Part shown: in pieces, positions 4,836-5,257 of the stretch
How the letters are laid out: every line of letters starts with the position of its first letter
Numbering within the stretch: position 1 is the stretch's first letter
The notes under the pieces: generated by a model
The model's input: the letters and a program-made list of their open reading frames with translations, nothing else
What the model was told of the DNA's origin: nothing
Databases searched by the model: none
Position numbers and translations under genes: made by a program
DNA from: Bacillota bacterium
GTDB lineage: Bacteria > Bacillota > Limnochordia > Darwinibacteriales > Darwinibacteriaceae
Length of the DNA stretch: 5,257 nucleotides
NCBI GenBank assembly: GCA_012799115.1
Contig: JAAZLY010000292.1
Span: 1 to 5,257, forward strand
Direction: 5' to 3'

Positions 4836-5257
4836 ATGACCACGATTCAAGCGATTATTCTAGGAGTGATTCAAGGTCTCACCGAGTTCTTGCCGGTGAG
4901 TTCGTCGGGGCACCTTGTGCTGTTTTCGCAGCTTTTTGGTGTTCAGGAATCATCAATGGTTTTCGAAGTGATGGTTCATGTGGGAACCTTACTAGCAGTC
5001 TTGGTCGTGTTTCGTAGTGAGGTCTGGCTCTTGATCCACTCGTTTTTTACTTTACTTCGTGATCCGAGAAACGCAAAACGTCACATGGAGGAAGAGCCGG
5101 GCTGTAGGTTGCTTGTTGCCCTAGTCATAGGGACGGTACCAGCAGTTCTTGCCGCTCTCTTATTGAAGGAGCAAATCGAGGGGCTCTTCAGCAGCAGCCT
5201 CTTGGTTGGGTTCATGCTTCTTGTCACAGGGGTCATCTTGTATGTGACCGATCGTCA
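4836..5257 (+). CDS. uppP: Undecaprenyl-diphosphate phosphatase (partial, 3' end outside window)
   Basis: UppP (BacA) is a membrane phosphatase that converts undecaprenyl diphosphate to the monophosphate, recycling the lipid carrier for peptidoglycan and teichoic acid synthesis; extra copies give bacitracin resistance. The first 140 residues start MTTIQAIILGVIQGLTEFLP and contain the active-site block QGLTEFLPVSSSGHL with Q13, E17, S23 and H26, the (E/Q)xxxE and S-x-x-H type residues of the family. FEVMVHVGTLLAVLVVF follows, then a soluble charged loop near residues 74-90 and further membrane segments, as expected. The family is about 270 residues long, so roughly half is visible; the second motif (PGTSRSG with the catalytic arginine) must lie past the window end. 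No frame break is seen in the visible part. Confidence 0.95.
   Translation, partial: MTTIQAIILGVIQGLTEFLPVSSSGHLVLFSQLFGVQESSMVFEVMVHVGTLLAVLVVFRSEVWLLIHSFFTLLRDPRNAKRHMEEEPGCRLLVALVIGTVPAVLAALLLKEQIEGLFSSSLLVGFMLLVTGVILYVTDR

Noticed and set aside
1..5257. Mobile elements, CRISPR arrays, tRNA or rRNA genes, phage or defence genes
   Set aside because: No transposase or integrase motifs, no regularly spaced repeats, and no cloverleaf or rRNA sequences were seen. All recognised genes are housekeeping or transport genes in a conserved order.

Overview
The window looks like chromosomal DNA of a Bacillota (Gram-positive, low-to-mid GC) bacterium, probably from a clostridial or related anaerobic lineage rather than Bacillus itself. 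The main evidence is gene order: aspartokinase end, dapA, RNase J, tepA, ylzJ matches the Bacillus subtilis dapG-dapA-rnjB-tepA-ylzJ block. Other support comes from strong AGGAGG-type ribosome binding sites, a TTGATT/TATAAT promoter and intrinsic terminators. Base composition is near 50% GC by eye. The species cannot be named from the window. All genes are on the + strand and coding density is high; the only gap above 150 bases is the 207-base stretch between dapA and rnj.

Layout. Bases 2-52 are the last codons of a probable aspartokinase. Its stop overlaps the Shine-Dalgarno site of dapA (66-947), a complete 4-hydroxy-tetrahydrodipicolinate synthase. A strong terminator (965-1013) ends this lysine/diaminopimelate unit. 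A good housekeeping promoter (1017-1045) follows directly and starts the next unit with RNase J (start at 1164 or 1155, end 2828). A 40-codon Cys/His-containing reading frame (1052-1174) lies in the rnj leader and is only a candidate gene. Next come tepA (2893-3621, GTG start), ylzJ (3618-3839, ATGA overlap with tepA), a short Na+/phosphate cotransporter-family protein (3868-4812), and the first 140 codons of uppP, undecaprenyl-diphosphate phosphatase (4836 to the window end).

How the genes relate. DapG and DapA supply diaminopimelate for peptidoglycan and lysine, and dipicolinate in spore formers. UppP recycles the lipid carrier for the same wall pathway. RNase J handles mRNA decay and RNA maturation. 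TepA is a ClpP-fold membrane-quality-control or secretion-related protein, and YlzJ is its small conserved partner of unknown function. Placing a phosphate-carrier homologue and uppP after ylzJ differs from B. subtilis, where spoIIIE follows.

The most notable non-coding signal is a pair of long hairpins at 2842-2890 and 3848-3877. Each buries the start region of the next gene (the tepA Shine-Dalgarno site and the Na/Pi-family ATG), and each is followed by a short T-rich run. They could act as leaky terminators, as translation switches, or both. I found no convincing new defence, mobile or otherwise undescribed system; most of the window is conserved housekeeping DNA.
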